The position numbers were made by a program, and so were the translations under genes. Under the pieces are notes generated by a model. It had not been told where the DNA came from and did no database searches. It worked only from the letters and a program-made list of their open reading frames with translations. From an uncultured Allorhizobium sp. (GTDB taxonomy: Bacteria > Pseudomonadota > Alphaproteobacteria > Rhizobiales > Rhizobiaceae), in NCBI GenBank assembly GCA_958439205.1, contig OY288189.1, positions 3,673,001 to 3,737,000 on the forward strand: a DNA stretch of 64,000 nt. Direction: 5' to 3'. This document shows, piece after piece, positions 33,466 to 41,109 of the stretch (the stretch's first letter is position 1; every line of letters starts with the position of its first letter).

Positions 33466-33693
33466 ATGACCGCGACCAAAGAGACATTTTTCAAGCCTGA
33501 AAAGGTTTCGCCGCAGGACAAGGCCGCGACAACCGACAGCGTTGCTCGTTCGCTGATCGCTCAGGAAGCCACCGCGCGTGACCGCAAGACCGAAGCGCTG
33601 AAAGCGCTGCGCCTGGAGCGCGAGGCGCTTGAGGCTGAAAACGCGCCCGCACCGAAGAAGCGCGCGGTGAAAAAGGCCGTGAAGCGCGGCTGA
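33466..33693 (+). CDS. Small basic protein of unknown function
   Basis: The 75-residue protein begins MTATKETFFKPEKVSPQDKAATTDSVARSLIAQEATARDRKTEALKALRLERE. It is a probable long helix with a Lys/Arg-rich tail (PKKRAVKKAVKRG). GGAAGGA precedes the ATG. Rhizobial genomes have similar small proteins next to rpsU and csp genes, but I do not know a function; the basic tail suggests nucleic-acid binding. A strong terminator hairpin follows. Confidence 0.65.
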   Translation: MTATKETFFKPEKVSPQDKAATTDSVARSLIAQEATARDRKTEALKALRLEREALEAENAPAPKKRAVKKAVKRG

Positions 33694-33729
33694 GGCCAGC
33701 GCACACGACCAATGACTTGAGAATTCGAG

Positions 33730-33764
33730 AAGGCCGGAGCCGCCATGGGGCGCTCCGGCCTTTT
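33730..33764 (+). terminator. Terminator after the small basic gene
   Basis: AAGGCCGGAGC (33730-33740) and GCTCCGGCCTT (33752-33762) form an 11-bp stem followed by TT, 36 bases after the stop. Confidence 0.75.
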
Positions 33765-33768
33765 CACG

Positions 33769-34545
33769 TTATCGGTTTGCCGAGGTCAGGTTGAAGTAGG
33801 CGCCCTGCGGATCCTGGCAGGCGGCAATCCAGGAGCCGCCGGGGACCTCGTGGGGGCCCATCAGGATCTCACCACCGAGCGACTTGACCTTTTCGATCGC
33901 CGAATCGATGCCCGGCACGATGAAGTAGAAGCCCCAGTAGGCCATCGGCATTTCCGGGCGCTTGGTCATCATGCCGCCAATGCCACGATCGCCCCGCTTG
34001 AAGGTCTGGTAGATGCCCATGGCGTCCATGTCGACGGCCATGTCCTTTTCCCAACCGAAGCGGGCAGCGTAGAAGTCCCAGACACTCGCCCAATCACCGG
34101 CCATCAGCTCGTTCCAGCCGACGGTGCCGGCGCTGCCGGGGGTGGGCCAGCTTCCGGTTTCGCCATCGGGCATCTGCGGTGCCATGATGCAGATGACGGC
34201 GCCCTGCGGATCGGCGACCACGGCGAAGCGGCCGATGCCGGGGATATCCTCAGGCGCGCGGTGGATCGCGCCGCCGTCCCGCTCGAATTCGGCCGCCGTC
34301 TTGTCGACGTCGTCAACCTTGATATAGCCGGTCCAATTGGGCGGGATGCCCTGCTCCTTCATCTCGTCACCGAGCGCCATCATGCCCGTAACGCCCGAGG
34401 GGAAGCCGGGAATCGCAAAGGTGGTGTAGGTGAAGCCCTCCATCACCATATCGGTCGGCTCCCAGCCGAGCAGCGTGCCGTAAAAGGCCTTGGCTGCCGC
34501 CGGATCGGGCGTCATCAGTTCATGCCAGATAAATGTCCCATGCAT
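33769..34545 (-). CDS. VOC family protein with two glyoxalase-like domains
   Basis: The 258-residue protein has two tandem VOC modules: residues 1 to about 120 (HGTFIWHELMTPDPAAAKAFYGTLLGWE) and about 130-256 (VGWNELMAGDWASVWDFYAARFGWE). It resembles the 27-kDa antigen/CFP-30B-like subgroup, whose enzymatic role is unknown; many members bind a metal for small-molecule modification. GAGAGGGA precedes the ATG. It is the third gene of a minus-strand cluster with DUF1579 and DUF899 proteins, divergent from a MarR regulator, and the cluster is a common rhizobial arrangement. Confidence 0.82.
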   Translation of the reverse strand: MHGTFIWHELMTPDPAAAKAFYGTLLGWEPTDMVMEGFTYTTFAIPGFPSGVTGMMALGDEMKEQGIPPNWTGYIKVDDVDKTAAEFERDGGAIHRAPEDIPGIGRFAVVADPQGAVICIMAPQMPDGETGSWPTPGSAGTVGWNELMAGDWASVWDFYAARFGWEKDMAVDMDAMGIYQTFKRGDRGIGGMMTKRPEMPMAYWGFYFIVPGIDSAIEKVKSLGGEILMGPHEVPGGSWIAACQDPQGAYFNLTSANR

Positions 34546-34574
34546 GCGCAGTCCCTCTCTTTGTTATTGGCGTG

Positions 34575-35060
34575 TCAGCCGATGCGTTTTGCTTCGCTGG
34601 ACATGAAGATCTTGAAGCTGCCATCCGGCTGGCGGACGCTGCCGGAAAAGGTTCTCCTGTCATCATCGATGAAGTGGATGACATCGCGATAAAGCTCGGT
34701 GCGGGACGGGTCCTGCATGCCAGGGCCTTCGGCTTCGAGGATGAGTGTCTGGCCGTCATCCTCCAGCCAGCCCTTGTAGATCCAGAACTTGTCCATCATC
34801 GAGCCGATCCAGCTGCCGACATAGTGGCCTTGGCGGGGATCGTAGCCGAGCGTCATGATCATGGTGGCGGTGTCGTCGCCCATGCCGCCCTGCCCTTCGG
34901 CGATGACCCAGAGGCCGCCGATGGAGCGGACCTTTTCGGTCCAACGCTTCAGCGGGTCCCCGGGATCATAGCCCTCCATGCCCGTCGAGGTGACATAGAG
35001 CCAGTCGCCGACGAGGCGGTCGAGCACGCGGTGGTGCTCGCTCGGTTTCGGAAATTCCAT
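34575..35060 (-). CDS. DUF1579 domain-containing protein
   Basis: The 161-residue protein begins MEFPKPSEHHRVLDRLVGDWLYVT and has the conserved GLWVIAEGQG, TLGYDPRQGHYVGSWIGSM and PDGSFKIFMSSEAKRI segments of DUF1579, a lipocalin-like barrel of unknown function. GGAGGGGG precedes the ATG. It lies 13 bases downstream of the DUF899 gene and 29 bases upstream of the VOC gene on the same strand, so all three are probably one operon under the divergent MarR protein. Confidence 0.82.
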   Translation of the reverse strand: MEFPKPSEHHRVLDRLVGDWLYVTSTGMEGYDPGDPLKRWTEKVRSIGGLWVIAEGQGGMGDDTATMIMTLGYDPRQGHYVGSWIGSMMDKFWIYKGWLEDDGQTLILEAEGPGMQDPSRTELYRDVIHFIDDDRRTFSGSVRQPDGSFKIFMSSEAKRIG

Positions 35061-35073
35061 GATACCCCCTCCA

Positions 35074-35805
35074 TCAGTGGCAGCAGCCGGCCTTTTCCGC
35101 CGGCTTTGCGACATACTCGTCCTTGCGTTTGACGAAGCTCAAGGTGCCCGTCTCGTTGCGGCCGAGCGGCGCATGGTCGAGGATCATCAGCGTACCGAGC
35201 GCCTCTTCGCCGCCGCGGGCATATTGCGAATAGGTGTGGAAGATCTCGCCCTTGTCGTTCTTGTAGAAGGCCGACAGGCCGGGCAGTTCGTCATGGGCCT
35301 TTTCGCGCGGGGTTTCGCGAAAATTGTAGGTGACCGAGCCCGAGGCAAGCTGCTCCGGGGTGAACGACACGTTGAAGTCGTAGTTGAACTCACTGCCTGA
35401 TGAGGAGACCCAGGGAAAGTGCCAGTTCATGCGCCGTTTGTAGGCATCGATCTTGTCGAGCGGCGCGCGCGAGACGGTGACGAAGGTGACGTCGTGATTG
35501 TTGAGGTGGGGCAGCATGCCATCGATATGGTCGGCGAAGAAGGAGCAGCCGGGGCAACCGGCATCCCAGTCGGGTCCGAACATGAAATGGTTGATCATCA
35601 GCTGGCTCCGACCATCGAAGAGATCGGCGAGCGTCTTTTCGCCTGACGGCGTCTGGAAACGATAGTCCTTCTCCACCCTCACCCAGGGCAGCGCCAGGCG
35701 CGCGGCGTTCACCCTGTCACGCTGGCGAGTCAGTTCCTTTTCCTGTTGCAGCAAGGCCTTGCGGGCCTCCAGCCACTCCTCCCGAGAAACAGTCGAATAT
35801 TCCAT
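35074..35805 (-). CDS. DUF899 family thioredoxin-like protein
   Basis: The 243-residue protein has the DUF899 opening VSREEWLEARKALLQQEKELTRQRDRVNAARLALPWVRVEKDYRF and a thioredoxin-like core with GPDWDAGCPGCSFFADHID, where the CxxC (Cys-Pro-Gly-Cys) is complete, and a C-terminal Cys-Cys-His. Such proteins are thought to act as redox-active peroxiredoxin/thioredoxin-like enzymes; a defined substrate is lacking. It is the first gene of the DUF899-DUF1579-VOC operon. A palindrome at 35833-35844 lies just upstream. The frame is open to 36105, but the MEYSTVSREEW start fits the family. Confidence 0.85.
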   Translation of the reverse strand: MEYSTVSREEWLEARKALLQQEKELTRQRDRVNAARLALPWVRVEKDYRFQTPSGEKTLADLFDGRSQLMINHFMFGPDWDAGCPGCSFFADHIDGMLPHLNNHDVTFVTVSRAPLDKIDAYKRRMNWHFPWVSSSGSEFNYDFNVSFTPEQLASGSVTYNFRETPREKAHDELPGLSAFYKNDKGEIFHTYSQYARGGEEALGTLMILDHAPLGRNETGTLSFVKRKDEYVAKPAEKAGCCH

Positions 35806-35832
35806 TTTTCCGATCCTCCTCTTGACTTTTAC

Positions 35833-35844
35833 GTTGATATCAAC
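35833..35844. promoter_or_regulatory. 12-bp palindrome GTTGATATCAAC, candidate MarR operator
   Basis: It is fully self-complementary, 28 bases before the DUF899 start and 12 bases before the MarR start, in the 50-base gap between the divergent genes. Bound regulator would block both promoters. Confidence 0.65.
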
Positions 35845-35855
35845 ATATTTGGTCA

Positions 35856-36302
35856 ATGTCAAATCTGCCCGTGATTCCCTATTCCACCACCATCCATGTG
35901 CGCGATACGTGCCTCTGCCTGCATGCCCAGCGCGCCGCACGGGCGCTTGCCCGCCGCTTCGACATGGCATTGAAGCCAACGGGCCTGACCAACCAGCAAT
36001 TTTCCCTGATGATGGCGCTGAACCGGCCCGAGCCGCCGCCGATGGGTCCTGTTGCCAGACTTCTGGCCATGGATCGTACGACGCTGACGGCGGCGCTGAA
36101 GCCACTCTCGGCGCGCGGCTGGGTGTCGATCGAGCCGGATCCGAAGGACAAGCGCGGCAAGCGCCTGCGGCTTACGACTGAAGGTGCCAACGCGCTGGCG
36201 GACGCCGTGCCGATCTGGCGGGACCTGCACGGCGTCATCGAGGCCGGTATGGAGAGCGACCCGTCAGCCCTGCGCAGCGGGCTGCTCGAAGTGAGCGTCT
36301 GA
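35856..36302 (+). CDS. MarR family transcriptional regulator
   Basis: The 148-residue winged-helix protein has TCLCLHAQRAARALARRFDMALKPTGLTNQQFSLMMALN in the dimerisation region and a recognition helix/wing (MDRTTLTAALKPLSARGWVSIEPDPKDKRGKRLRLTTEG). Two N-terminal cysteines in CLCLH (about residues 19-21) could be redox-active, but this is not the OhrR position. It is divergent from the DUF899 operon and separated by only 50 bases, so it most likely controls that operon and itself. Confidence 0.88.
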   Translation: MSNLPVIPYSTTIHVRDTCLCLHAQRAARALARRFDMALKPTGLTNQQFSLMMALNRPEPPPMGPVARLLAMDRTTLTAALKPLSARGWVSIEPDPKDKRGKRLRLTTEGANALADAVPIWRDLHGVIEAGMESDPSALRSGLLEVSV

Positions 36303-36311
36303 CGCCTTGCG

Positions 36312-36527
36312 TCAGCCGCCGAAGCCGAGCGGCAGCACGGCGAGCGGGCCGATCAGCATAACCGTCGCCATGGAGAGCGCAATTCGGTCGCGACCTTCGA
36401 AGAGCGGACCGTAAAAAGCCGAGGCCGGATACTGCCGGCGGATCTCATGGCGGGTTTCCTCACCGACCGGCAGATCCGGCGAGAGGCGGTGATCTTCGTG
36501 GATTTCGTTCACAGTTGTCGTATGCAT
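36312..36527 (-). CDS. Small protein with one C-terminal membrane segment
   Basis: The 71-residue protein begins MHTTTVNEIHEDHRLSPDLPVGEETRHEIRRQYPASAFYGPLFEGRDRIALSM, with hydrophobic residues about 52-70 (ALSMATVMLIGPLAVLPLGF). AAAGGAT precedes the ATG. No family is recognised. The soluble part is rich in charged residues and the tail could anchor it in the inner membrane. It converges with the MarR gene. Confidence 0.6.
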   Translation of the reverse strand: MHTTTVNEIHEDHRLSPDLPVGEETRHEIRRQYPASAFYGPLFEGRDRIALSMATVMLIGPLAVLPLGFGG

Positions 36528-36654
36528 GGTTTTATCCTTTGTTGACTGGTGTGCAGTCCAACAGAGTTCGGGGGGAAGTGTTCCCCTCCCCCCGCCCATG
36601 GGGCATCTCGAACTTCAGAGAAGGCAGGCCGGCGAACACCGGCCCGACCGAGGT

Positions 36655-37506
36655 TCAGACAGATTTCAACCAGTCCGCAACACGGCGTGGCGAGAGGCCA
36701 ATCAGCGCCTGCGCGCTCGTTGCTTCAGCGATGACATTGTCCCTTCGCTCCGACAGAGCCTGATAAAAGGAGGCAATGGCTGCTGCGGCCGGGCCAATGA
36801 ATGGCTCGAGCTCGGCCCTGAATTCTTCAGGAGGCTGGGAAACGAAGGTAACCGCGCGGCCGAGATGCGCTCCAAAGGCCTCTGCCAGCTGCGGCCCGGT
36901 CAAGCCCGGCAGATGACCGACACCGACAATTCCCGAAACGTTGGTGTCTGTCAGCAGACGCAGCGCAACCTCGGCGATGTCGGCGTGCGAACTCCAAGAG
37001 ACGGGAAGATCGGCTCGGATTGGGTAGCGCAGAATGCCGGTCGCCTTCACCGGGCCCATGACCATGGGGAGCGTCAGATTTTCCAGATAGAGGCGGGGTG
37101 CGATAACCGCATGGGACACCCCGCTTTCACGAAGACCGCGCAAGAGCAGGCCAATCGCGCTGTCCTCAACGGCCTGCAGGGGAGAGCCCGGCTCATCGAC
37201 GATGGCACCGCTGGTGGAGAAGACGACGCGGGCAGGACGGCTACGCACGATGGCGGTCAGAATGTTGCCGGCGTATTCCACCCTGAGCGGCTCCGGCACC
37301 TGGGGCAGATGGACGAAGATACCCTCGGCATTGCGATATGCCGCTTCGAGGGAGGCAAGTGAGGCAGTATCGGCCAGAACGGCGGGGCGACCGCCGGACT
37401 TGTCGAGATCGCGCACGGCCGCACGGGCATCGAGGCCCTTTTCCAGCATGAGGTCAAACAGGGGCGCTCCCTGAGCGCCCGTGGCGCCATGGATGACAAA
37501 AGACAT
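36655..37506 (-). CDS. NmrA-like NAD(P)-binding protein
   Basis: The 283-residue protein begins MSFVIHGATGAQGAPLFDLML, where GATGAQG is the Rossmann pyrophosphate loop of atypical short-chain dehydrogenases (GxxGxxG). The active-site Tyr-x3-Lys is absent, which marks NmrA/HSCARG-like regulators or redox sensors; TSGAIV and LYLENLTLPMV segments fit. AAGGAA lies correctly before the ATG at 37506 but too close to the one at 37512. It is divergent from an HxlR regulator, a frequent pairing for quinone- or aldehyde-responsive genes. Confidence 0.85.
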   Translation of the reverse strand: MSFVIHGATGAQGAPLFDLMLEKGLDARAAVRDLDKSGGRPAVLADTASLASLEAAYRNAEGIFVHLPQVPEPLRVEYAGNILTAIVRSRPARVVFSTSGAIVDEPGSPLQAVEDSAIGLLLRGLRESGVSHAVIAPRLYLENLTLPMVMGPVKATGILRYPIRADLPVSWSSHADIAEVALRLLTDTNVSGIVGVGHLPGLTGPQLAEAFGAHLGRAVTFVSQPPEEFRAELEPFIGPAAAAIASFYQALSERRDNVIAEATSAQALIGLSPRRVADWLKSV

Positions 37507-37538
37507 TCGCATTTCCTTATTCGGTTGGAACGAGAACC

Positions 37539-37581
37539 CATTGGTGCAATAACTGCATCGGTTACGTCAAATGCACTAATG
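37539..37581. promoter_or_regulatory. Spaced inverted repeat between NmrA-like and HxlR genes
   Basis: CATTGGTGCA (37539-37548) and TGCACTAATG (37572-37581) are complementary at nine of ten positions and separated by 23 bases. HxlR regulators bind such arms as a dimer or a pair of dimers. The right arm ends 13 bases before the regulator start. Confidence 0.55.
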
Positions 37582-37594
37582 GAAGAAAATTTCG

Positions 37595-37927
37595 ATGAGT
37601 GAGAAAAAATCACCGTGCTGCGGCGTCGAGCGTTTCCTCGTTCTGCTCGATGGTCCCTGGGCGACACTCATTATCCGCGAGCTCCTGAACGGATCGCGGC
37701 GCTTCACGGAGCTAAAACACGCCCTACCGGGCATCAGCGCCCATACGCTGACGCACCGGCTTCGGCGCTTCGAAGAACATGGGCTGGTGACGCGGCAGGC
37801 TTTCGCGGAGACGCCGCCGCGCGTCGTCTACGAACTGACCCCGCTCGGGGCTTCGCTGAAGGACATCCTGTACGCCATGCGTGACTGGGGCGATGCGGTT
37901 CCCGACTCGGTTCTCGAGACCGCTTGA
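37595..37927 (+). CDS. HxlR family transcriptional regulator
   Basis: The 110-residue winged helix starts MSEKKSPCCGVERFLVLLDGPWATLIIRELLNGSRRFTELKHALPGISAHTLTHRLRRFEEHGLV, the family signature with the conserved cysteine at the start of the first helix (Cys8/Cys9), which in QorR/YodB-type proteins senses quinones, diamide or aldehydes by thiol modification. GGAAGAAA precedes the ATG. It probably controls the divergent NmrA-like gene through the inverted repeat at 37539-37581. Confidence 0.9.
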   Translation: MSEKKSPCCGVERFLVLLDGPWATLIIRELLNGSRRFTELKHALPGISAHTLTHRLRRFEEHGLVTRQAFAETPPRVVYELTPLGASLKDILYAMRDWGDAVPDSVLETA

Positions 37928-37954
37928 GAGAAGGTCGCCCCCTCGCCTCAACGC

Positions 37955-37980
37955 AAAAAGGCCGGCGCGAGGCCGGCCTT
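37955..37980 (-). terminator. Terminator of ohr
   Basis: GGCCGGC (37960-37966) and GCCGGCC (37972-37978) pair, and in the minus-strand direction are followed by TTTTT. It lies 35 bases after the ohr stop, and the same hairpin could also end the HxlR transcript from the other side. Confidence 0.8.
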
Positions 37981-38014
37981 CGGGCGGTGGATGGGGGTAT
38001 GTGCGATCCGCTGA

Positions 38015-38437
38015 CTAGCGGACCGAGACCGGCACTTCGGTCGAGGTGCGCATGGCGTGGCTGTAGGGGCAGACGATGTGGGCGGCAGCAACCAGTTTCT
38101 CGGCCAGTTCGCGCTCCATGCCGGGGATCTCGACGGAGATCTTCACCTCGATGCCGAAGCCAGTGCCATCATCGCGCGGGCCGATGCCGACATCCGTGAA
38201 GACCTTGGCGTCTTCCGGGATCTTCACCTTTTCCTTGCCGGCCACGAACTTCAGCGCGCCGAGGAAGCAGGCCGAGTAACCGACGGCAAAAAGCTGCTCG
38301 GGGTTGGTGCCGGTCGCGCCGTCGCCGCCGAGTTCCTTCGGGGTCGTCAGCGTAACGTCGAGAACGCCGTTGTCGGTCGCGCCGTGGCCCGAGCGACCTC
38401 CGGTGGCATGTGCATGTGCGGTGTAGAGGATAGCCAT
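38015..38437 (-). CDS. ohr: Organic hydroperoxide reductase Ohr
   Basis: The 140-residue OsmC/Ohr protein has the two reactive cysteines in VGYSACFLGALKF (Cys57, peroxidatic) and AHIVCPYSHAMR (about Cys122, resolving), with a conserved Arg and Glu nearby. It reduces organic and fatty acid hydroperoxides in the cytosol using lipoyl-dependent thiols. AAGGAGA precedes the start at 38437; the frame is open to 38623, but that would overlap the operator. It is divergent from its OhrR regulator, with a classic operator in between. Confidence 0.95.
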   Translation of the reverse strand: MAILYTAHAHATGGRSGHGATDNGVLDVTLTTPKELGGDGATGTNPEQLFAVGYSACFLGALKFVAGKEKVKIPEDAKVFTDVGIGPRDDGTGFGIEVKISVEIPGMERELAEKLVAAAHIVCPYSHAMRTSTEVPVSVR

Positions 38438-38483
38438 TTGCCTGTTCTCCTTGTTTGCGGGGTGGTGACTACATATATAGGAC

Positions 38484-38506
38484 ACAATTGAATTGCGCGC
38501 AATTGT
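38484..38506. promoter_or_regulatory. OhrR operator between ohr and ohrR
   Basis: The outer arms ACAATTG (38484-38490) and CAATTGT (38500-38506) enclose the perfect palindrome AATTGCGCGCAATT (38491-38504). It is 47 bases before ohr and 77 before the regulator. OhrR in related bacteria binds AT-rich palindromes of this form. Confidence 0.75.
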
Positions 38507-38582
38507 TTTTTGCGCATTGAAATCCGGGCCAGTTTTGGCCACTGTAGAAACAATAGATGCCGACAGGGGTTCATCAAGGGCC

Positions 38583-39038
38583 ATGACCGACGAAACGCTC
38601 GAAAAGGAATTGAGGCTGGACAAGCAGCTTTGCTTTGCGCTTTACGGCGCAGCGCATGCGTTTACCCGTGCCTACAAGCCGCTGCTCTCGCCGCTCGGCC
38701 TCACCTATCCGCAATATGTGGTGATGATGGCGCTGTGGGAGGAAGAGGATCTCTCCGTGAAGACGCTGGGCGAAAAGGTGGGGCTCGATTCGGGCACGCT
38801 GTCGCCTTTGCTGAAGCGGCTCGAGCAGATCAACTATGTCTCCCGCCGCCGCGACGCGGCCGACGAGCGCGTGGTGTTCATCACGCTCACTGCCGAAGGC
38901 CGGGCCTTGAAGGCGCGCGCGCTCGAGGTGTTCTCGGCGATCGGCAACCAGACGGGCTACGAGATTTCCGAGATCGAAAGCCTGCGCGAAAGCCTGAAGC
39001 GGCTGAAGGGCCATCTCGAGGCCATTCCCGAGCCTTGA
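38583..39038 (+). CDS. ohrR: MarR family regulator OhrR
   Basis: The 151-residue protein begins MTDETLEKELRLDKQLCFALYGAAHAF, with the sensing cysteine at residue 17, then LGLTYPQYVVMMALWEEEDLSVKTLGEKVGLDSGTLSPLLKRLE and the DERVVF wing. It represses ohr until the cysteine is oxidised by organic hydroperoxide. It is divergent from ohr with the operator at 38484-38506. The frame opens upstream at 38493, but the ATG at 38583 matches homologues. A second OhrR-like gene lies at 4762 without ohr. Confidence 0.92.
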   Translation: MTDETLEKELRLDKQLCFALYGAAHAFTRAYKPLLSPLGLTYPQYVVMMALWEEEDLSVKTLGEKVGLDSGTLSPLLKRLEQINYVSRRRDAADERVVFITLTAEGRALKARALEVFSAIGNQTGYEISEIESLRESLKRLKGHLEAIPEP

Positions 39039-39185
39039 GTTTTCTCTCAAGGCGGCGCTTCTCCCAGCCCCTGGAAGGCCACGTCCGGAAGTCACCGGAC
39101 CCTAAACACAACGCAGGATAAACGCGCTGCGCCTCGCTATCGCCTTGATCGCCTCCGATTTCAGGAGCGCATCAGGGAGAAACGC

Positions 39186-40082
39186 ATGACCCATATTCCA
39201 TCCTCCGCCCCTTCCCGGACCACCGCCCGCCTGCTGGGGCTCGTCCTGCCCACTCTTCTCATGACTGCGGGGCTCGCGCCCGCGAAGGTCACAGCCGCCG
39301 AGCCGGTGACGGCAGCGGCACAGCGGGTCGAGACCGAGCTTGGGATGCGGGTCGGCTTTGCGGTCATCGATACCGGCAGCGGCGAGATGCGCAGCTACCG
39401 GGCGGATGAGCGCTTCGCCATGGCCAGTACCTTCAAGGCGCTGGCCTGCGCCACGGCCCTTTCCGCCGGCGAGGCCGTGCTCGCCAAGGAGACGAAGATC
39501 CGCAAGGCCGATCTTCGTCCGCATTCTCCGGTGACGGAGAAGCGGGTGGGCACAAGCCTCTCGACCCGGTCACTCTGCGAGATCACGCTCCGGACCAGCG
39601 ACAACGCCGCGGCCAACGCCATCCTGAAGTCGATCGGCGGTCCGTCGGAGCTGACCGCCTTCCTGCGGCGCATCGGCGACGGCACGACCCGGCTCGACCG
39701 CTACGAGCCGGAGCTCAACGCGGCCACACCCGGCGATGCGCGTGACACCACGACACCGCAAGCCATGGCGGAGACGCTGCAGCAGCTCTTGCTCGGCACT
39801 GCGCTCGAGCCTGAGGCCCGCGACCAGCTGGAAGCCTGGATGGCTGCCAATGCCGTGGCCGACGGACTACTGCGCGCAGAGCTGCCGGAGAGCTGGAAGA
39901 TCGCCGATCGCAGCGGTGCGGGAGGGCATGGCACACGCGGCGTCGTGGCCCTGCTCCACCGCCCTGTCGGCGCACCGCTCGTGGTCGCCATCTATATGGA
40001 CGGGCGAAAGCACCCGCTGAAGACACGGGATGCAGCGATTGCTTCGATCGGCAGGGCGATCTTTGCGGAGTATGCGCGGTGA
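39186..40082 (+). CDS. bla: Class A beta-lactamase
   Basis: The 298-residue precursor has a signal peptide (to about residue 38). Catalytic motifs are complete: STFK (81-84, Ambler Ser70-Lys73), SDN (138-140), EPELN (174-178, Glu166) and RSG (242-244, in place of the usual KTG/KSG). Cys88 and Cys131 match the Cys77-Cys123 disulphide of TEM- and CARB-like enzymes. Arg at position 234 is characteristic of carbenicillin-hydrolysing (CARB/PSE/RTG) enzymes, so carbenicillinase-type activity is a reasonable prediction. The start has GGGAGA upstream. No AmpR-like regulator adjoins. The next gene overlaps it by four bases. Confidence 0.93.
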   Translation: MTHIPSSAPSRTTARLLGLVLPTLLMTAGLAPAKVTAAEPVTAAAQRVETELGMRVGFAVIDTGSGEMRSYRADERFAMASTFKALACATALSAGEAVLAKETKIRKADLRPHSPVTEKRVGTSLSTRSLCEITLRTSDNAAANAILKSIGGPSELTAFLRRIGDGTTRLDRYEPELNAATPGDARDTTTPQAMAETLQQLLLGTALEPEARDQLEAWMAANAVADGLLRAELPESWKIADRSGAGGHGTRGVVALLHRPVGAPLVVAIYMDGRKHPLKTRDAAIASIGRAIFAEYAR

Positions 40083-40471
40083 CAGGGGATAGGAAAACGG
40101 GCTGGGCGGCTGTTCGGCTCGGCCTCGCCCTCGCCTTCGTTGCAGCCGGCATCGCCTCCATCGCGATGCCCGGCAAGCCGGCGCTGGCGCAGGAGGCGGG
40201 CGTGACGGCAGAGGATCGCTCCGACTGGCAGCGGAAGAAGTGCGATGTCTTTACCAAGGCGCTTGGCGAGATCCTCGATCATGTCGGACGCGAGGGCGTG
40301 TCCGAGCGCTTCCTCTCCCGGAACCAGGAATTCATCGACAGCGGCTGCCTTGCCGATGTCGATGCCTGCCCTGAGACCGAGGACGATATCGAGGTCGCGA
40401 ACGGGCTGACCATTGCCACGATGAATGCCGGGGCGGCGAGTTCGTTCAGCCCGTTTCGCTGTCGCGGTTGA
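40079..40471 (+). CDS. Small secreted four-cysteine protein, coupled to bla
   Basis: The 130-residue precursor starts at GTG within the bla stop codon (GTGA overlap), so the two are translationally coupled. Residues 1 to about 38 form a Sec signal ending at ALAQEA. The mature protein (about 92 residues) has four cysteines (KKCDVF, DSGCLAD, DACPETED, PFRCRG) that probably make two disulphides. I recognise no domain. A chaperone, inhibitor-like or structural role next to a periplasmic beta-lactamase is conceivable but not shown. Confidence 0.75.
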   Translation: MTGDRKTGWAAVRLGLALAFVAAGIASIAMPGKPALAQEAGVTAEDRSDWQRKKCDVFTKALGEILDHVGREGVSERFLSRNQEFIDSGCLADVDACPETEDDIEVANGLTIATMNAGAASSFSPFRCRG

Positions 40472-40600
40472 GGCCTGGCACGGGATCGGCTCAAGGGGTG
40501 ACAGCTAGGGAACCGATGCAGCCCCGAGGGGTTGTCCTTTGGTCAACTGCGGCAGCGCCACCGATGGTGGACGCCGCGCAGAGTACCAAGGAGAATATTC

Positions 40601-41005
40601 ATGCAAGTGCCCCAGAACACCGTGATTGCCGTCGCCGACGGCGAGAAGCTGAGCCTCTTCCAGAACGAGGGCAATGCGCTTGATATCAAGCTGAAGGCCA
40701 TGCCGGCAGAAGAGATCGACAGCTCGAAGATCGCATCCGGCGCCCGTCACTCCAGCAGTGCTGCTAATCCTGACGACAGCCAGCAGGAAGAAGACGGTTT
40801 CGGCAGCGGCATCACCGACATGCTGAACCGCCAGGTGCTGGAAGGCAAGATCAAGAACCTTGTCATCATCGCCGCGCCGCGGACGCTGGGCGAGATGCGC
40901 AAGGGCTATCACAAGCAGCTCTCGGCCGTTCTAATCGGCGAACTCGACAAGGATCTGACCGGTCATTCGGTGCAGGACATCGAGAAGGCGCTCGAAGCGG
41001 CCTGA
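40601..41005 (+). CDS. Host attachment family protein
   Basis: The 134-residue cytosolic protein begins MQVPQNTVIAVADGEKLSLFQNEG and ends with the conserved KNLVIIAAPRTLGEMRKGYHKQLSAVLIGELDKDLTGHSVQDIEKAL, the signature of the host attachment protein family (Pfam Host_attach). This RNase H-like/eRF1-like fold is widespread in Rhizobiales. The name derives from an Agrobacterium attachment locus; the molecular function is unclear. AAGGAGA precedes the ATG at 40601, while the frame opens at 40532. A strong terminator follows. Confidence 0.85.
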   Translation: MQVPQNTVIAVADGEKLSLFQNEGNALDIKLKAMPAEEIDSSKIASGARHSSSAANPDDSQQEEDGFGSGITDMLNRQVLEGKIKNLVIIAAPRTLGEMRKGYHKQLSAVLIGELDKDLTGHSVQDIEKALEAA

Positions 41006-41033
41006 TTTCAAAGCCGAGATCCGAGATGCACAA

Positions 41034-41064
41034 AGGCCCCGCCATCGCTGGCGGGGCCTTTTTG
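41034..41064 (+). terminator. Terminator of the host attachment gene
   Basis: GGCCCCGCC (41035-41043) and GGCGGGGCC (41050-41058) form a perfect 9-bp stem with a 6-base loop, followed by TTTTT, 30 bases after the stop. Confidence 0.9.
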
Positions 41065-41109
41065 TATGTCACTCAATTCGATCGCGAAGCGACCGGGATC
41101 GGCCAGCCG

